DNA from: Cinnamomum chago
Taxonomy: Eukaryota; Streptophyta; Magnoliopsida; Laurales; Lauraceae
Reading direction: 5' to 3'
DNA: 64,000 bases
Assembly (NCBI GenBank): GCA_038049695.1
Contig: CP142452.1
Coordinates: 91,147,501-91,211,500, forward strand
In this document: one piece after another, positions 47,901 to 61,669 of the stretch
How positions within the stretch are numbered: the stretch's first letter is position 1
How the letters are laid out: each line of letters begins with the position of its first letter
Program-made: the position numbers and the translations under genes
Notes under the pieces: model-generated
Told to the model about the DNA's origin: nothing
The model's database searches: none
The model's input: only the letters and a program-made list of their open reading frames with translations

Positions 47901-50900
47901 AGTCTCCAATATTGTTTGTGTAGGGTGTATACACAAAAGGGTTATGTGTGTAAACTCCATACTTACTGTGATCCCAACACATCTTACCTCATCTCAACTT
48001 TCCAATCATGCCCCACCGTGGGTCCTACATCCATGAATTCTGATGTGCTGATTTCTTCTGAAAATGGGACCGGCCATGAAATAGTTGGAAGGGGAATGTT
48101 TGGTCGAGCTTGGTTCCACAGATGCTTTATTCAAGTGAAACCACGGAATCACCGTCATATTAAGAAGATAAAGGCTACTAAAAAGTAGAAGACAATATTA
48201 TTGTTAAGAAGTGAGTTCCAATTTAGAGGGAGTATAAAAAAAAAAAAAGCATTCATGGTGTTTCTACATTTTAGTAAAAATGACTAGCTAAGGAAATTTA
48301 CTATGGTATAATCGTTAATAAATCGTGAGTTGAGATCTCATGAGGAATGACTCGGAACTGAAAAAATTATATTTGTAACCAAAAGTGGGCTGACTGAATT
48401 TCACATGAGAGGGGAGTATTGAGAAGTGGATTCCATCTAAGGAATAACGGTAAATAGTAGAAATGATTAGCTAAGAAAACTTAACAATAATAATAATAAA
48501 TGAATGATTTGATGTTTTAAAAAGTTAGGTTTTTTAAAGTTTCATAGATGAAACTGGTATTCATATGAAGTCTTAAATTTACTCATTGGTCCCATTCTTA
48601 GTGGGTTTTGAACGGTTCAACTCAATGGTTGAACCGGACGGCTTAGTCACTTCAATTTAAGGATGAGTAGTTCAGGTTCAACCCTACTGAAATCAACTAT
48701 ATAACTAACTAGAAAGATTTTAAGAGGTTAGATTGCACCAAAGTCTTATCTACACAGAGTTTGGATGTACAGTGGAACTGGAAATAGACATTGACATGGA
48801 AAGAAAGATACATAGATAACAATAAATGGAAGATAATAAAGGCATGAATAAATGAGGAAATGGGAGAGAGGAGAGGTGGGGGGCACAAAGGAGTAGTTGG
48901 TGCTATGGAAGGTTGCTCTTGCTCTTAAATTTGTGCACATGGGAACAAGGCTGTCTTGCTTAGAGGCGCTTTCTCCGCATTTGGCGGGGCGATGCATGTC
49001 AGAAAACGTGCCATTGTCCACCCTACAAGAGGTGTCCCACATGAGGGCCACCTTCCCTAGCCATGTCCTAATATGCCAAAGACATGGGTGCCCCATGTTC
49101 CCCTTTAGGGACCTACTCCATCACACTGCCAAAACTAGGCCTCTTCCCTTCTTCTATTCAATCCTCGTCTAAACAAAGCTAAGGTAAAGGGTTTCACTTT
49201 CATCTCATGGCATGCCTGGACTGATAGCCACTTCAAATATAAACCCTTTTCGTTTTTTTCTTCTTCTTTTTTGGTTATGGTAAAGATGAAGTATAGGCCA
49301 GGTAGACCCCTGAAGTTATTGCTCAGGAAGGATCATCTTGTTTGATAGGTATGAATTTGCCAGATCAAGTTCTAGTATAATCAAAGTCACATACACAGTT
49401 AAGTTAATTATGTTTTAGATGCAGTCATGCCATTTCTTTAAATCATACTAGCAGATGTGAAATTTGAGTCAATCTTTGTCAGAGTGAGTGAATGGGTTTG
49501 ATCAACTTAAAGTGGGCTCAACAGCGGTCAAACGTAAGTAAATAATGTTGCACCACACGAAATGTAAGACCAAGTTTATGAATAGTATTGTTGCATAACT
49601 TGGGCTTAATGATCATATAAAATTTATTTTGGACGCCCTTGATCATAAGTTAAACAATACGAGTTTTTAAGTATTTGGAATCTATGAACAGTCTCCAACG
49701 TAGAGGAATGCGGGTCTGTCGCTTTTCCTCTCCATCTGTTGTCTGTTTCTTACAGACACTTCACAGGAACTACTTTTACATGTGAAGCAACCATCATTTC
49801 TATCACCATCCCAAATGGATTGGGTTTCGCAGCCCAAATTTAAACAAGTTCCCCAACACAATTCATTAAGCTTATATTCCACTTGTTAGGCCGAAATGAT
49901 GTGGATGTCATAAGTCTATTAGCACACAATTTAAATAAAGATGTCCCACTGTAATTGGTCATCCATTTAAATACACCATGCTAAGAGTAACTTTAGTCAT
50001 TGAATCAAATGCAAGAAAGAAGTTATAAAGCTTAGAATGAAGAAGAAACTCAAGCTTAGATCCCATTCTGATCCAATGGCTTATTTGAACCCAAAATTAT
50101 GTGTTTTCTTGGATACTATTTACAATCAGATTTATATGCTACATTTTCGTTTTATATAACGAAAAACAGAGCTCCATTTATCCAAAGGACACAGACAATT
50201 CCAAACAAAACTATAACCGGTTGCTGTAGATTTCATTAGTGCACACTTCAATGAAGATTCGATTTGGCCTCACATGTCAGTGCCCGGTAACTTTAGCTTT
50301 AGCTGCAGAGAATGAAGTCACCAGATATTCATTTCACACCCTTGTTGTTAATAGACATAAGCCCACCAGCCCCCACTTAGTCTGGAGTCTGGACTATTAC
50401 AACATCAAGTAATAGAAACAAATTGAGTGTACCCACCCACATACTAATCTGCTATGAAAATAATGGAACATTTTCCTTCCCATAACATGACAAAGCAAGA
50501 GAGATGCTATTTAATATGAAGGCGTGGATTTTACGAACATGACTAGAGAAACAACCAAGAAATTCGAAAAGATGACCATTTTCCCATTATTTTACTACCT
50601 TCTTTCCTTTTCCCCTCTCTTTTCTTTTCATCCAAGTGTCAGAAAAGCTGCTTCAATATTGCAGTTTGGATGGAGCAAGGGACGTCCTTTGTTTCTTTCT
50701 ATAAAAAGATGAATGGCAGCATTTATGTAAGTGGGTTCTTGTCTTGCTTTTTATGGGTAGAGTACAAAAATCAAAATACAATTTTCTTCCTTCTCTTTCT
50801 TTTCTTTCTTTTTTTTCTTTTTTTTGTTGGGCAAGGCTGACAGATTCTAACCTACAACTGCATAGCTTTGTTATGGTGGAGGGAAATTCTTAGGAGTTGT

Positions 50901-52125
50901 TTATATGGGAACTGCAAAAGGAAAAAGTGAAGGTGAAGAAAATCCTGCCAAGGATAGCCTAATTTAAGGGTGAATGACATATCAAAAAGTATATTTAAAA
51001 TCAATCATCATTGAAGCATTGTCCAGTCTTATCAGAATATATTTAAATTATTGGGATGCAATCTCTATTAAGCACTTTGAATGACTTGGGGTCAGGGCAA
51101 TTAGTTGGGAAATTCCATTTTGACTCTATGTCCAGCTTAGTTGTTTGACTTTGGCATTCAATAGCTAGCTAGCTTGAAGACTCTAGTAGGTTCTCAGATA
51201 ATCGTGTGGACAGGCATGTGTATGCACATAACAGATCAATCACGTTGGCTGGCAACTTTGGAAGGGGATTAGTTTTGAGTATGAATGAGCTTGGGCTAAG
51301 CAGTCAAATTTTGAAGCCCAAGTGAGATTTGAAATTTGCTAAGGTTCAATTCTTGGGTACCCAATTGGACCTTGTACATAAAGGCCAACCATGTACTGTG
51401 GCAGAGTAATGTTAAATCATTTTCTCATATATGAGATTCAGCTTCCAAAGGTCCTAGCTAGCCTTCAAGTTTCGCCTCCATCCTATTTATCTAAACGGGG
51501 CTTAAGCTATTTAACAAGGAAAGTGACATCACTTATTTGATTTGAGAAAAACATGACTTAAGGTCTTAATTAAAAATGATTTACTAACTTGCTAATGTAT
51601 TTTCTACTATTGACCCACAATTTGGTCACAAAGCGATCCATAAGATGCACAATTCCAACACCACCTCACTGCAATTGGATGAAATTGTTGTCCAGTTGGA
51701 GTAATAATAGACACTATTGTTTTGGACTAACACAATTTAGCTACATGATTTTCACCTGTTAGATCCCATGCTTAGACTGGTTTGAAATTTGAGGTGTGTA
51801 CGTTGCATGGAAGGAGGACTGGATTGGCGGTTTGGATCCATCTTAAGAATCTATGTTGCATGAAATTCTTCATTTTACTAAAAAAAATTAATTGATATGT
51901 GACTTAACTGAATTTATTTTACTTCACTAAGTGAACCAGCAGAGATGTACATAATTAATTCAATCTAATTACTTGACCACATGGTAGAGTCTACCTTAAG
52001 TAATCTCAAGATTGTGTGCGTGCATTGCTTGCATTATAACCCATTGTGTGACTCAAACTTACCTACGTGAAATTGGGGCTAGAGTTAAGCTTAGATGATA
52101 GTATGATACCCATTGTGGCCAGCAC
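44953..52125. other. 7-kb gene desert
   Basis: I see no gene, transposon ends or strong repeat. The longest frames (47304-47618, 48746-49096 minus, 48897-49172) lack recognisable domains and overlap each other on both strands. Minor features are A/T homopolymers and a short hairpin CGGGCCTTTGGTGCCCG near 45664. Confidence 0.4.
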
Positions 52126-52134
52126 TAGATTGAT

Positions 52135-52507
52135 GGAAAACTTTCTCCTGTACACAGTGCACATGAGAACTCAACAATCCCCACTCACGATTAGCGCTCC
52201 TGCAACACGAACCCGTGACCTGAAGTTCTGATACCACTTGTAAAATCTTATGCACCCATTAAGCTACCATTCCTTCCAAAATCAATTGATGATGGAAGAT
52301 GCACAATTCAATACTTTATACTGCATTTGACATCGCGTCCGTGGGCCTGTTTCTAGAGTGGTCGCAGGAAGCGACATTGTAGCACACCTCTGCCCAAAAG
52401 AACCGCGGATCCAGACGGTTGCATAAGTGGGCCCACCTTTAAAACTTAAGTTTTACAGTTGCGAGTGCAGGTTCTCATATGCACCGTGTGCATAATGATA
52501 TTTTGCC
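52135..52507. mobile_element. MULE-type MITE with perfect 9-bp duplication
   Basis: The 36-37-bp ends (52135-52170 and 52471-52507, shared core GTGCAYATGAGAAC) are inverted repeats. The element is flanked by TAGATTGAT at 52126-52134 and 52508-52516, a perfect 9-bp duplication typical of Mutator-like elements. Its minus strand contains TAGCTTAATGGGTGC, AGTGGTATCAGA and GGTCACGGGTTCG in order, which look like a tRNA A box, an initiator-Met primer site and a B box. A SINE or TRIM fragment may therefore be embedded. There is no transposase. Confidence 0.8.
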
Positions 52508-52516
52508 TAGATTGAT

Positions 52517-53651
52517 TCATCAAATCATGACCTGAGGATAAGTTAATTTCTTAAATGCTGGGGTGTTAGGAATAATTAATTTGAAAACAAATATAACTAT
52601 ATGTGGTTTCTTTTTTTGCTAAGAGGTGCATTTCCCGGATAACCTTTTTAGCACCATATACGACCTTCATGATATATATCCAAACCTCTGGCTCACTGTC
52701 CATGAATTTATGGATTATCCACACTCTTGAATTGAGTTTCATAAAACTTTTTAGTTAACTAATCATTAAATTTTAAGGTTTCAAAGTCAATGGTTGTGAT
52801 GACCTGATTGAGATGGTTTTTTTTTTTTTTTTTTTTTTTTTGTAAATCTTGTTTACTATGAGGCCTTCATATCAAACTATCCTGGCATCCATCCCAATGA
52901 GTCCCACAAGGAACTTAAAGCTTTATCATTCATGCAATTAGTGCTAAAAACCTCTTAGCAAATTACAATCCTTCATATAGAGGCAAAACTGTCCTAAATT
53001 AATTAGTTCTAAATGTAAATTATAAGGCTTTAATGATGATTGTGATTGAGATACCAATGACTTTGATGTACTTTGTGAAGGGAATAGAAAACGTGTTAAA
53101 GGATACAAAAGATGTGGGACAGAGCTCGAGAGATACATTGGAGGAAAAAGAGGAGGGGTGTGATTCCCCTAACTTCCTAACAAGACCTAACACGATCTGA
53201 TATCTTCCAAACTGGAACCAATGCCAGAATCAATCCAAAATAAACTATTCCCATTTGCTTGAGTCATCCATCTGCACAAGCTTGAGAAAGACAGGCATTT
53301 GAGGGAAAAAGAGGATACATTTCTTGCAAGTGTAATGTTTGTCTCGTTTTTTCATGACCATGACAAGTGCCAAAAACCATAACCGAACAACTCTGCACAA
53401 AATGGACAAATCCCTTGAGGCCAAAGCTACCAACGTTTGGTATGTTTCAACTCTAACAACCTGTCATTCTATACAAAAACAGACGCAACCCAAGCTGAAA
53501 GGGTCCCATAAGATTACTTCTATTATTTATTTATTATGGTCTATGGGAATTGAGACCTGAGGGTTCAATATTGTTTACTTGGGAGTTGGGACAACAGTTT
53601 CTGAACTCATAGTTTGAAAATTCTTAGACCCCACATTAGTTGTTCTATTAT

Positions 53652-53696
<45 letters not shown>

Positions 53697-53792
53697 AAAC
53701 TCTGGACTAGATTCAAACAAAATATAATAGATGAAGTCAACAAGATTTTTTAGCAACTCCATGCTGATATTCTAAGACCCAAAACATAGTAA
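52517..53792. other. Gene-free spacer
   Basis: Contains a T homopolymer (52819-52841) and the (TA)n tract listed separately. No coding region recognised. Confidence 0.45.
53654..53693 (+). repeat. (TA)n microsatellite
   Basis: About 20 TA units following GTATA. Confidence 0.95.
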
Positions 53793-54045
53793 GATCACGT
53801 TTGGTAACCAAATCTTTAGGGAAAAGTTTTTTTTTTTCAGATTCGACCATCCCCAAAAGATTTGAAAATCACCACTTAAGTGGATTTGCGCACCAAACTC
53901 TATTTTTCTCAGCCATATGCATTAATACACAACAATATTAATGTGAGATCCTCAACTATACAAATCCCCAACAATGAATCTTTGTTTCAATGGTAGTGAA
54001 GAATCATTAGATCTATGGATTTTTTGCCTGTTACCAAACATACCA
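53793..54045. mobile_element. Candidate short TIR element
   Basis: CACGTTTGGTAACCAAATC at the left corresponds to the inverse of the right end TATGTTTGGTAAC, about 250 bp apart. Only about 11 bases match strongly and no duplication is clear, so this is tentative. Confidence 0.3.
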
Positions 54046-57000
54046 TAATCTTCTCATTAGAAAGATCGGCCAATGTCTATAAATCATTTTCTATTGTCAG
54101 AATTAAAGCTAGGAAATGAATTTCTTCAAACTTCACTCATTTGCATAGTTTATTGAACGATACATTGATGGAACTGTGGGCCCAATATTAGTATGATCAT
54201 GGGGTTTGGAGATTTTACTTTGTTTCCAATCCTTAGGCACTTTTGGTATATATAGGTGAGGAATCCGTAAGGAATCCACCAATTGAGGATTTCCCAATGC
54301 CACCAGATTAAGGAATCCACCAATTGAGTGTTTCACATTGATCTCAATACGTATAGCTAATTAAGAAAAATATGTATCAATCTGTAAATCAGCCAAAATG
54401 AGGATTTCGAAAATGTTATGGGCGAGAGCGAACCTGGAAAATCGTCAATGATGACGATCTCTACTGGTCAAAATCATTGTAGGTTTACAATCGCGACACA
54501 TGGGTTTTTATGACTTTGTAGAAAATCGACTAAGAATCCCTGATGACTTGATTGCCAAATATGGCCTTAAAGGTCCATTTGTTTACATGGAAACATGAAA
54601 GTTTAAGGTTAAATGAGCTCTACCTTAAGCTTATCCCAACTGCCAAAATTTGATTTGGTATGTTTTTATGACCCACATCCCACCGCCAAAATTGATGTTA
54701 GCCGGTCATCTCTCGTTTTTTCCGCGGGGTGGGGTGGCTCAGGATAAACACTTGATTTTGAAGTCAATCTGGCCTAATGTAGCTCACGGACTGAAGTTTT
54801 TGTCAAGGTATGTATGTTCACAATGCATGTGATGGTAATGTAAAGTATCCATAGTCAAAAAAGCAGGCACATCAGTTTCAAGCATATCAGGATTTTAGAG
54901 TACCCAAAACTCCTACAGAGACGTTTTGGGCCTTCCACATCATACATGTATAACGTGGTCATGATTCAAGAACATGTGTTATGGCCGAAAAGACTTGAAT
55001 CTAATCATCGTCAACTCTTGCAAATTTTTCTTTTTGAACTACAGTTTAGGACAGATTACATTCAGTTACTTTCTACCATTTCTACCTAACAATTGACCAT
55101 TTAAAAGTCAAATTTGAAAATCTCTGTATTAGTACTAGTGTATGGCCTAAAACAACCCCCGTTTTAAGATTAAAAGAGTCTTGAGTTCCCACATGAACCA
55201 TGAAAATGATTAAAGAAGCTACTACTTTGGAGTTCCTCCCATGGAGAATTTCCTGAATTATAACTACTTTTCTTGTTGGAATGGGTTTAGAATTTTCATG
55301 GTCAATTGAAAGAAATAAAACATCACACATAACTATCAAATTAAGGTAAACGATAAGCAAGAGAAAAGAAAAATCATCATCTTTTTTTAAAATATACATA
55401 TAAAAATTGAATACATAAGAGTTTAAAATCAAATGAGCTCCACCAAAACATTATCCAAGACATGAGAGATGAAAATATACAAGATGAGGATATGATGCAC
55501 CAATGGACCCCTAGCGTTTTTAGGACTTTAATACTAAGATGATTGCTGGGTAATAATTTCTTATCAAATTCAATTTTCTTGTAGTTTTTTTTTTTTTTTT
55601 TTTATGATTATGGTAGGAACAATCTTAGCTTTGATGAAAACATTTCTTTTACCCATGGGATTTTTTTTTTTTTTTTGGTGTTTTGAGTTTCAAAATAAAG
55701 TAGGAAATAATATTCGAAAATATGGAAAATTGTGAGTCCTTTGTTTGGCAGTGTCCTCGAATGGTAACATCAGCCTGCAGGATGCCAATGTTATGCAGCC
55801 AGAGAATCATGGGAAAAAAAGCTGTACCTGAGGAGCATCTTAATCTCTCGACTCAGTTCCCAGGAGCCATGCTCTGCTAGATTTTTAAATTTGATCAAAG
55901 GCACAGGGGCCAGCGCTAGCCAGGAGCATACGATTTCAGGTGCTCCCGGATTGCACCTGCATCATGTGGCGTACTTGGACAGAGTTGTAAGAGTGCGTAC
56001 GGAGTAAAAAAGAGAGATAACGAGATTTCGTCCACGCAATCAGCGGTGAGAGGAGTCGTGATCTGCGTTCTGGCAGCATCCACGTAGAAACGACAAGCCA
56101 CGTGGCGTGTCGTTATGTACGCTTTGTATCTGTCGTCCATACAAAAAAAAAAGCTCTTCCGTTATTTCAACTCCAAGTCAGTTCCTGCTTTTGTCTGCTC
56201 CCAAGAGTCCCGGCTTCATTATACTTTTCTCTTTTCTTTTTTTTTTTTGTATGTTCTCTCTCACAGTCACTGCTGTAATAACAACAGAGCATAAGATTAG
56301 CTGGAGATATGTTGGGATCACAAAATTACAAGATGAAATCAAGCTCCCCAGCTGTTGCAGACAGACCTTACTGTTCTCTCCTCACTCCTTGTTCCCAAGT
56401 TCTTATAAAGTGGTGATTGGGATCAATGAAAATCACTCTCCTCCTCTTTCCCTCACATCCACCCAAACTCACGCCGTCCGCGGCGGCAATAAATCTAGTA
56501 ATTGATTTTTGTTGTTTTTATGAAAGGGAGGTGCCTCACTACTGTTTCTATTTCTGTTTCAATAGAAGGGATTGATCTCTATTAATTGTTTCAGTGGTTT
56601 GAATTTAAGTATGAAGTCAAACAATTCTTTCCTTTTGGAGTTGATCTTACAAGATCCAAACTCGAGTCTTTAAAATGCAATCGACATTGCAAGTGAATGA
56701 CCAAAATTCTCCCCAAACATATTAATCTCAGCCATCATGAGCATGGAGTGGTGGTGAATGGAATACACAGAAAATTACAAGGCTGATACCACTTGGGGCT
56801 TTTTCACATGCAGAACTCCCACATTTGTGCAGTACAGAGAATTTATAATCCCCGCCGTCCAAGCAATAGGAGCCCCTGCGTGGGGACCAAAAATCCCTCA
56901 CGACATTCATGTGGGGCTTGGCTTCTATAGGGGAAAAGTAAAAAAAAAAAAAAAGGAAGAACTGCCAAGTCAAGGACCACTTCCCCTGCTAAAGCTTGAA

Positions 57001-59591
57001 GGGGCTGATGGGCCCACTAGCATCCCAAGTGGGTTATAATTTATTGACGGTTAACCACATTACGACTTAGTACAATGTTTAGAGTTTAAAAATATTATTG
57101 GTCTCACTTGTGAGTTGTGATTATACAGACTGTTTGAACATAATCTCACTCATTAATAAGAGTTGGCTGGAAATTAGGTAGATAGTAAGTATACTTAAAG
57201 ACTTCTTATTATTACGGTTCCCTCCCCCAGGCAAGTGTTTTCAATTTAATATTGACATATCTCCTATTATTGCTTTAATGTCATCCAATTGCTAAGGTGA
57301 CAGCATTGTAAGAGTTGTTCTTGCTTGAGGTTGAGTTCATGAGGATATTCTAATATTTTGTGTTGCATCCAAACGCAGCCAATTAAGTTTCTATGTATAT
57401 ATAATTTTGTTACAAAGTTCACAGATTCTGCAATAGACATTTAACGTGATTGGTACTCTTTCTTCCTCTTCTTGTTGCTTGTGAATGGAGGGTCGTTTTT
57501 TCACCTTTGGATTTGGCCTTGTGGAGATAGTAGTGAAGATCCTGTCAAGGCTTTGATGAATTTCTCCACTCTACTTATTATTAGGGGGGCTAGATTATGA
57601 AAAAAAAACTGAAGTACTCAAATAGAAGTTAAGTTAAGCCCACTGTCAATCTAATCATTTTTAAAACACATGAATAAAACACTATAATAAAAATTCAAAT
57701 TCTTAATAATGATCAATCTAGCAGTGACCCAAATAGTATTATAGTGAGATTCCATGAGATTCAATAAAACTGGGGTATTTCTTTCCAGGGGTTCAAATTT
57801 TCTTAAGTGGGGCCCAGTGAGGAGCCTAATTGCTTGGTTCTCCTGAACGTGTGTCTCTTGTAATGACTACAGAAATCTAGGAAGATAAAAGAATTGTAGA
57901 CACGTGATACAGACCATGCGTGCCACATGCATTGAAAGAAAAGTGCTGCCTGGGCCGGGCCTTGGCTAAGCCCAACGTACTTTGGGCTCAGTTTTAGGGC
58001 AGTTCTAAAGCTCGGATAGATTGGGTAAAACTTGGGCCACTCTATGAGGTAAAAATTATCACAAATTTGGTTTTGACTCCTCTACTCAATCAGAACTCAG
58101 CCCAATAGCTTTATTAGCAGAGTCAAGTTCCTCTTGTTTTTCAACAATTTTTCTAGCTCTAATACTTGGGACTGGGCTTGATCTCTGGAATGGACAATCA
58201 CACAGGCTATAGTCAAAAGAGAAAAACTTCTTTTGACTTGTTCAAGTAAGGAATAGACCACACCAAGTTGGGTGAGTATGCCATTACTCTCTCCCAGTTA
58301 CTCTAGTTGATGACCTTACAAGTCAAGCAGAATTTCTTATAATTAGTATTTACCCACAGCACATATCACGTAGCCCATGGGCTCTACCTCAATAAGAAGC
58401 CCCTTTCAATATCAATCACAGAGTTATGTTAGCCAGCCCTACGTGGGGTCCTCATGATCGGGGGCTTTAAAGACTATTGAATGGAACCCAGACCCCTAGG
58501 CCCACCCATGTCACCAAAGATCAAAGAGACCAGCTATGATGATGGTTGTGTTGCAGGTGATGTTTTGTGGGCTGTACACAGCACATCACATGGTGCCCAG
58601 GACCAACGACATATGGGTCTACAGGATGTCATCTCAGGCAACACTCTTCAATGTAGGTACCCCCAGTGTTACTCTACAGGAAAAACTCATGGACGCTCAA
58701 GCAATCTTTGATGTAGAAATAGTTGATGGACTTGTATCAGCAGTCAGACCAGAGAAGGTAAAAAAAAAAAGTGCAAAATACCTGTGGAGCCAGCCTTTGA
58801 TTGATCAAACACTTGTATGTTCAAGGAAACTGTCCAAATTTCACTCCTACTGAAGTGATTGTAACTGGGATTCACCAATGTGGCACAGACTAAATCAACC
58901 CTGTTGTGAGTTGTGACCCTAAAAGATGCAAGTGGGTGGGGTCCAATTTGGGGGGCAATTGAAGAGGGTGAGTTGTTAATGTAGGCAAGAATGTCGTTGG
59001 TGAGAGAGACTTGACGATTTAGATGAAGACATGGACAAAAAGAGGTGTATGACTATTGATTGAAGTTGATGAACCTTCTACATGTCATTTAATATTATAT
59101 CCACCTACTATCAGACATTCATGTGACTATGGAGAAAAAAGGCATGAGCCGCCAAGTCAGCAAAACGTTTTTACTAGTTATTACTGCAAAATTCTAGTAT
59201 GATCATTCACATATATATCTAAGGTGGATCTAATTTGTTTTAAACATTAGAAATAATGAAGACTGAAAGAGCCTCCAACATCTTACCAAAAAAGAAAGAG
59301 CCTCCTTCAAAGAGCTTATAATTGTGAGGGAGCAAGGCAGTGTGACTTGAGAGCAAATTTAGGTCCATTTGAGTATGGGCTGGTATTAGGTTGAGGATTA
59401 AAGCACAAAGTTAAGGTTCATCTTAATCACCAAAAGGAGGTATGCCAAACTGATTTTCAATAACTTTTCTTTTACAAGTAGACTGGATATATATATGTAT
59501 CCTCTAGGAAGAATGCATGATTTGATATTCATCTGGGCTTCACCCTCATGTTGAATCTCGAAAAGAAAGTTTTCTGCTTTTTTGTTTTTTT
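54046..59591. other. 5.5-kb region without a recognised gene
   Basis: The word AAGGAATCCACCAATTGAG is repeated near 54269 and 54310. 55780-56500 is GC-richer and holds a perfect G-box palindrome (listed separately), so an unrecognised promoter or non-coding transcript is possible. Frames at 56107-56505, 56758-57039 and 58481-58853 carry no known domain. Confidence 0.4.
56097..56106. promoter_or_regulatory. Perfect G-box / ABRE palindrome
   Basis: GCCACGTGGC is a 10-base palindrome containing the CACGTG core bound by plant bZIP and bHLH factors. It lies within a GC-richer segment (55900-56110). No gene is recognised on either side, so its target is unknown. Confidence 0.4.
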
Positions 59592-59745
59592 GTCTTTTTT
59601 TTTTTTTTTTTACCTCGTTGAGAGAGGAAAGTAGACCTCGGGAGAAGTGTCAAAGTCCTCTAGTGAAGGAAGGTGTCATGTCCAAGGTTCGAACCTGATA
59701 GCCAAGTGAGAACTGCCAGCCACTTACCATGAGATGAATGGCCGT
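59592..59745 (-). mobile_element. tRNA-derived SINE with poly(A) tail
   Basis: On the minus strand a TGGTAAGTGG A-box-like word (59729-59720) and AGGTTCGAACCT B box (59696-59685) are spaced as in tRNA-derived SINEs. The unit ends in a 20-base A tail (T run 59592-59611 on the plus strand). The 5' boundary is estimated. No clear target duplication was found. Confidence 0.5.
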
Positions 59746-60310
59746 GAAGCGTTGCAGCTGATAATTCAACATTAGAATAATCTGATGAAGCTGACTTTCG
59801 GGCTTACCCTCACGAGACCTTTCTAATGGCCTGCTCGTAGGTAAAATCCCCTCCCTACCCCATGCCACAAATACATCAGGAAATAAATAAATGAGTAAAA
59901 CAGTTTAAACATGTGGGCCCAGATTCAATCCGAGATTGCACGAGATTAATTGGGCAGTGACTAGGAATTTCAAAAGGCCAAAGCTAGCTTGCAAGCCAAC
60001 TCAGCTCAGCTCGATCATGGTCATACTCCAGCCCAGCTCGTTGTCTCACAAGCCTAGCTAAATGTATAGGGTCTTCTCAGCTTGATTCAAATCCAAATTG
60101 CCTCATTAAGGAGCTGGAACTGACACGTGTTTAAATATAAATCGAATACAGAAGTTAATTCGATAATATATCAGATTAATACAGTTTTTCAAAAAAAAAA
60201 TTCGATACAGTATTGCATATATTGAAATATAGTAAACAAATGTTAGCTTTAGAAATGTTCATATCTTCACTCTTCAAGAGTAAAACCTATATTTTCGGCT
60301 TTATTATATA

Positions 60311-61338
60311 CTAGCAACAACGCCCCGTGCTTAGCCCGGGGCAAAAAGTAAGATACTAAAATTTGAATTTATGAGATATCAAAATTAATTATAAACATAT
60401 AAGTTTATATTCATGCATATTTATATAAAAATAGTCAACATATATATCTTCAATCACAAATACAAGTGGTCAACATCAACAATAAACTATTACAAAGATA
60501 AAGCTAAAAAAAATCCATTCAACAACGGCATAAAAATAATAATTATAACAACAATAATTACTAAAGAAGATATAGAAAAGTGAATTTTGTTAGAACTGAT
60601 CAAACCATTTTTTAGCTCTAGATTTAAAAAAAAATGTATAGACATCTTAACTTTAAAAGCCATAAATTATGAGACTTTAAAACCACGGGTTAGTGTTATT
60701 TGATCCCAGTAATAATTGGCCCACCTTGGATCAATGTATATATCTCTTAATTATGAGTCCATGTGGGCCCACAGAAGTATAATTTATTGTGGGCCAAACC
60801 TGGGGTCATATATCTATATAATCAGATCAGAAAAGGATGCCTATAACATTTAACAAAAACACTTCAACCTCAAAACATTTTTATCACAAACCCATCAATG
60901 AGGTGGTCTACCAGAAGGTCGGGTCTAACTTTCATTCACATGCGACAATCTTTGAATAGAGTAGAGCTGTATTTGGAAACTAAAAGAAAATGATATTTTT
61001 AATAAACAATTTATCAGTATGAATTGTAGAAAGGTGGGCCCCAAATATTAAAATAAAAAGATGATAATCTTAAGAGGATGGAAGATAGATGGTGTTGAGA
61101 GAGAGAATAATTGTAGCAAAATAAAGAGATTTTAGGGGATATTGATTGAGAGACTTTATGAGATAGAAGATATGGATAAAGAGATTTTTTTAGAGAAAAA
61201 ATTGTGACATGTGATGACATGGTACCTTAAAGCACTCTATGTTTTGTCTCCATATTTATTTGAAAGGAGAATAATTGGGTGCTGAGGTGGCACATTCCAC
61301 AACTCACCTCCCTCTTTGCTTTAATATATATAATTCGA
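60311..61338 (-). mobile_element. Helitron-like non-autonomous element
   Basis: On the minus strand the 3' end shows an imperfect GC hairpin (GCCCCGGGCTAAGCACGGGGC region) followed by seven bases and CTAG at 60314-60311, then T. The putative 5' end (TCGAATTATATATATTAAAG at 61338 downward, followed by GTGCCACCTCAGCACC) resembles plant Helitron 5' ends. The base before TC is T rather than A, so that boundary is uncertain. No Rep/helicase coding. Confidence 0.5.
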
Positions 61339-61347
61339 ACTACCAAA

Positions 61348-61440
61348 TTTTTTTTTTCATTCTTTCTTTTTTTATCGGTGCCATGACTTGAACCCACAAC
61401 ATCAAGGTTATATAGTGATCACATTGTGCCACTCTTCTGT
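61348..61440 (-). mobile_element. SINE, same family as 12362-12420
   Basis: On the minus strand TGGCACAATGTG (61431-61420) fits an A box. GTGGGTTCAAGTC (61397-61385) is the B box shared with the 12.36-kb insertion. The sequence ends in an A-rich tail (61375-61348). It abuts the Helitron-like 5' end. Confidence 0.55.
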
Positions 61441-61669
61441 TAATAGGTCAGGCCTTAAAAGTCCACACCTAAGTATTATAGTGTTCTTTACTTTAGTGAG
61501 TTTGAACTGGTTGGGCTACCACAGGAGTTCATTAAGGTTAGTTACCATTATTCCTTGTATTAATTTGTTTGAGAGATGTATTTGTCTCTTAAATTTGAAA
61601 TTATGTGTTGGACTATTCTATTTGTTTATTCATATTCGTACATTTTAGTTTGTATGTTTTTATTAAAAA

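Noticed and set aside
48746-49172. Frames of 116 aa (minus) and 91 aa (plus) in a GC-richer patch
   Set aside because: Mutually overlapping, without domains or splice context; left as gene-free.
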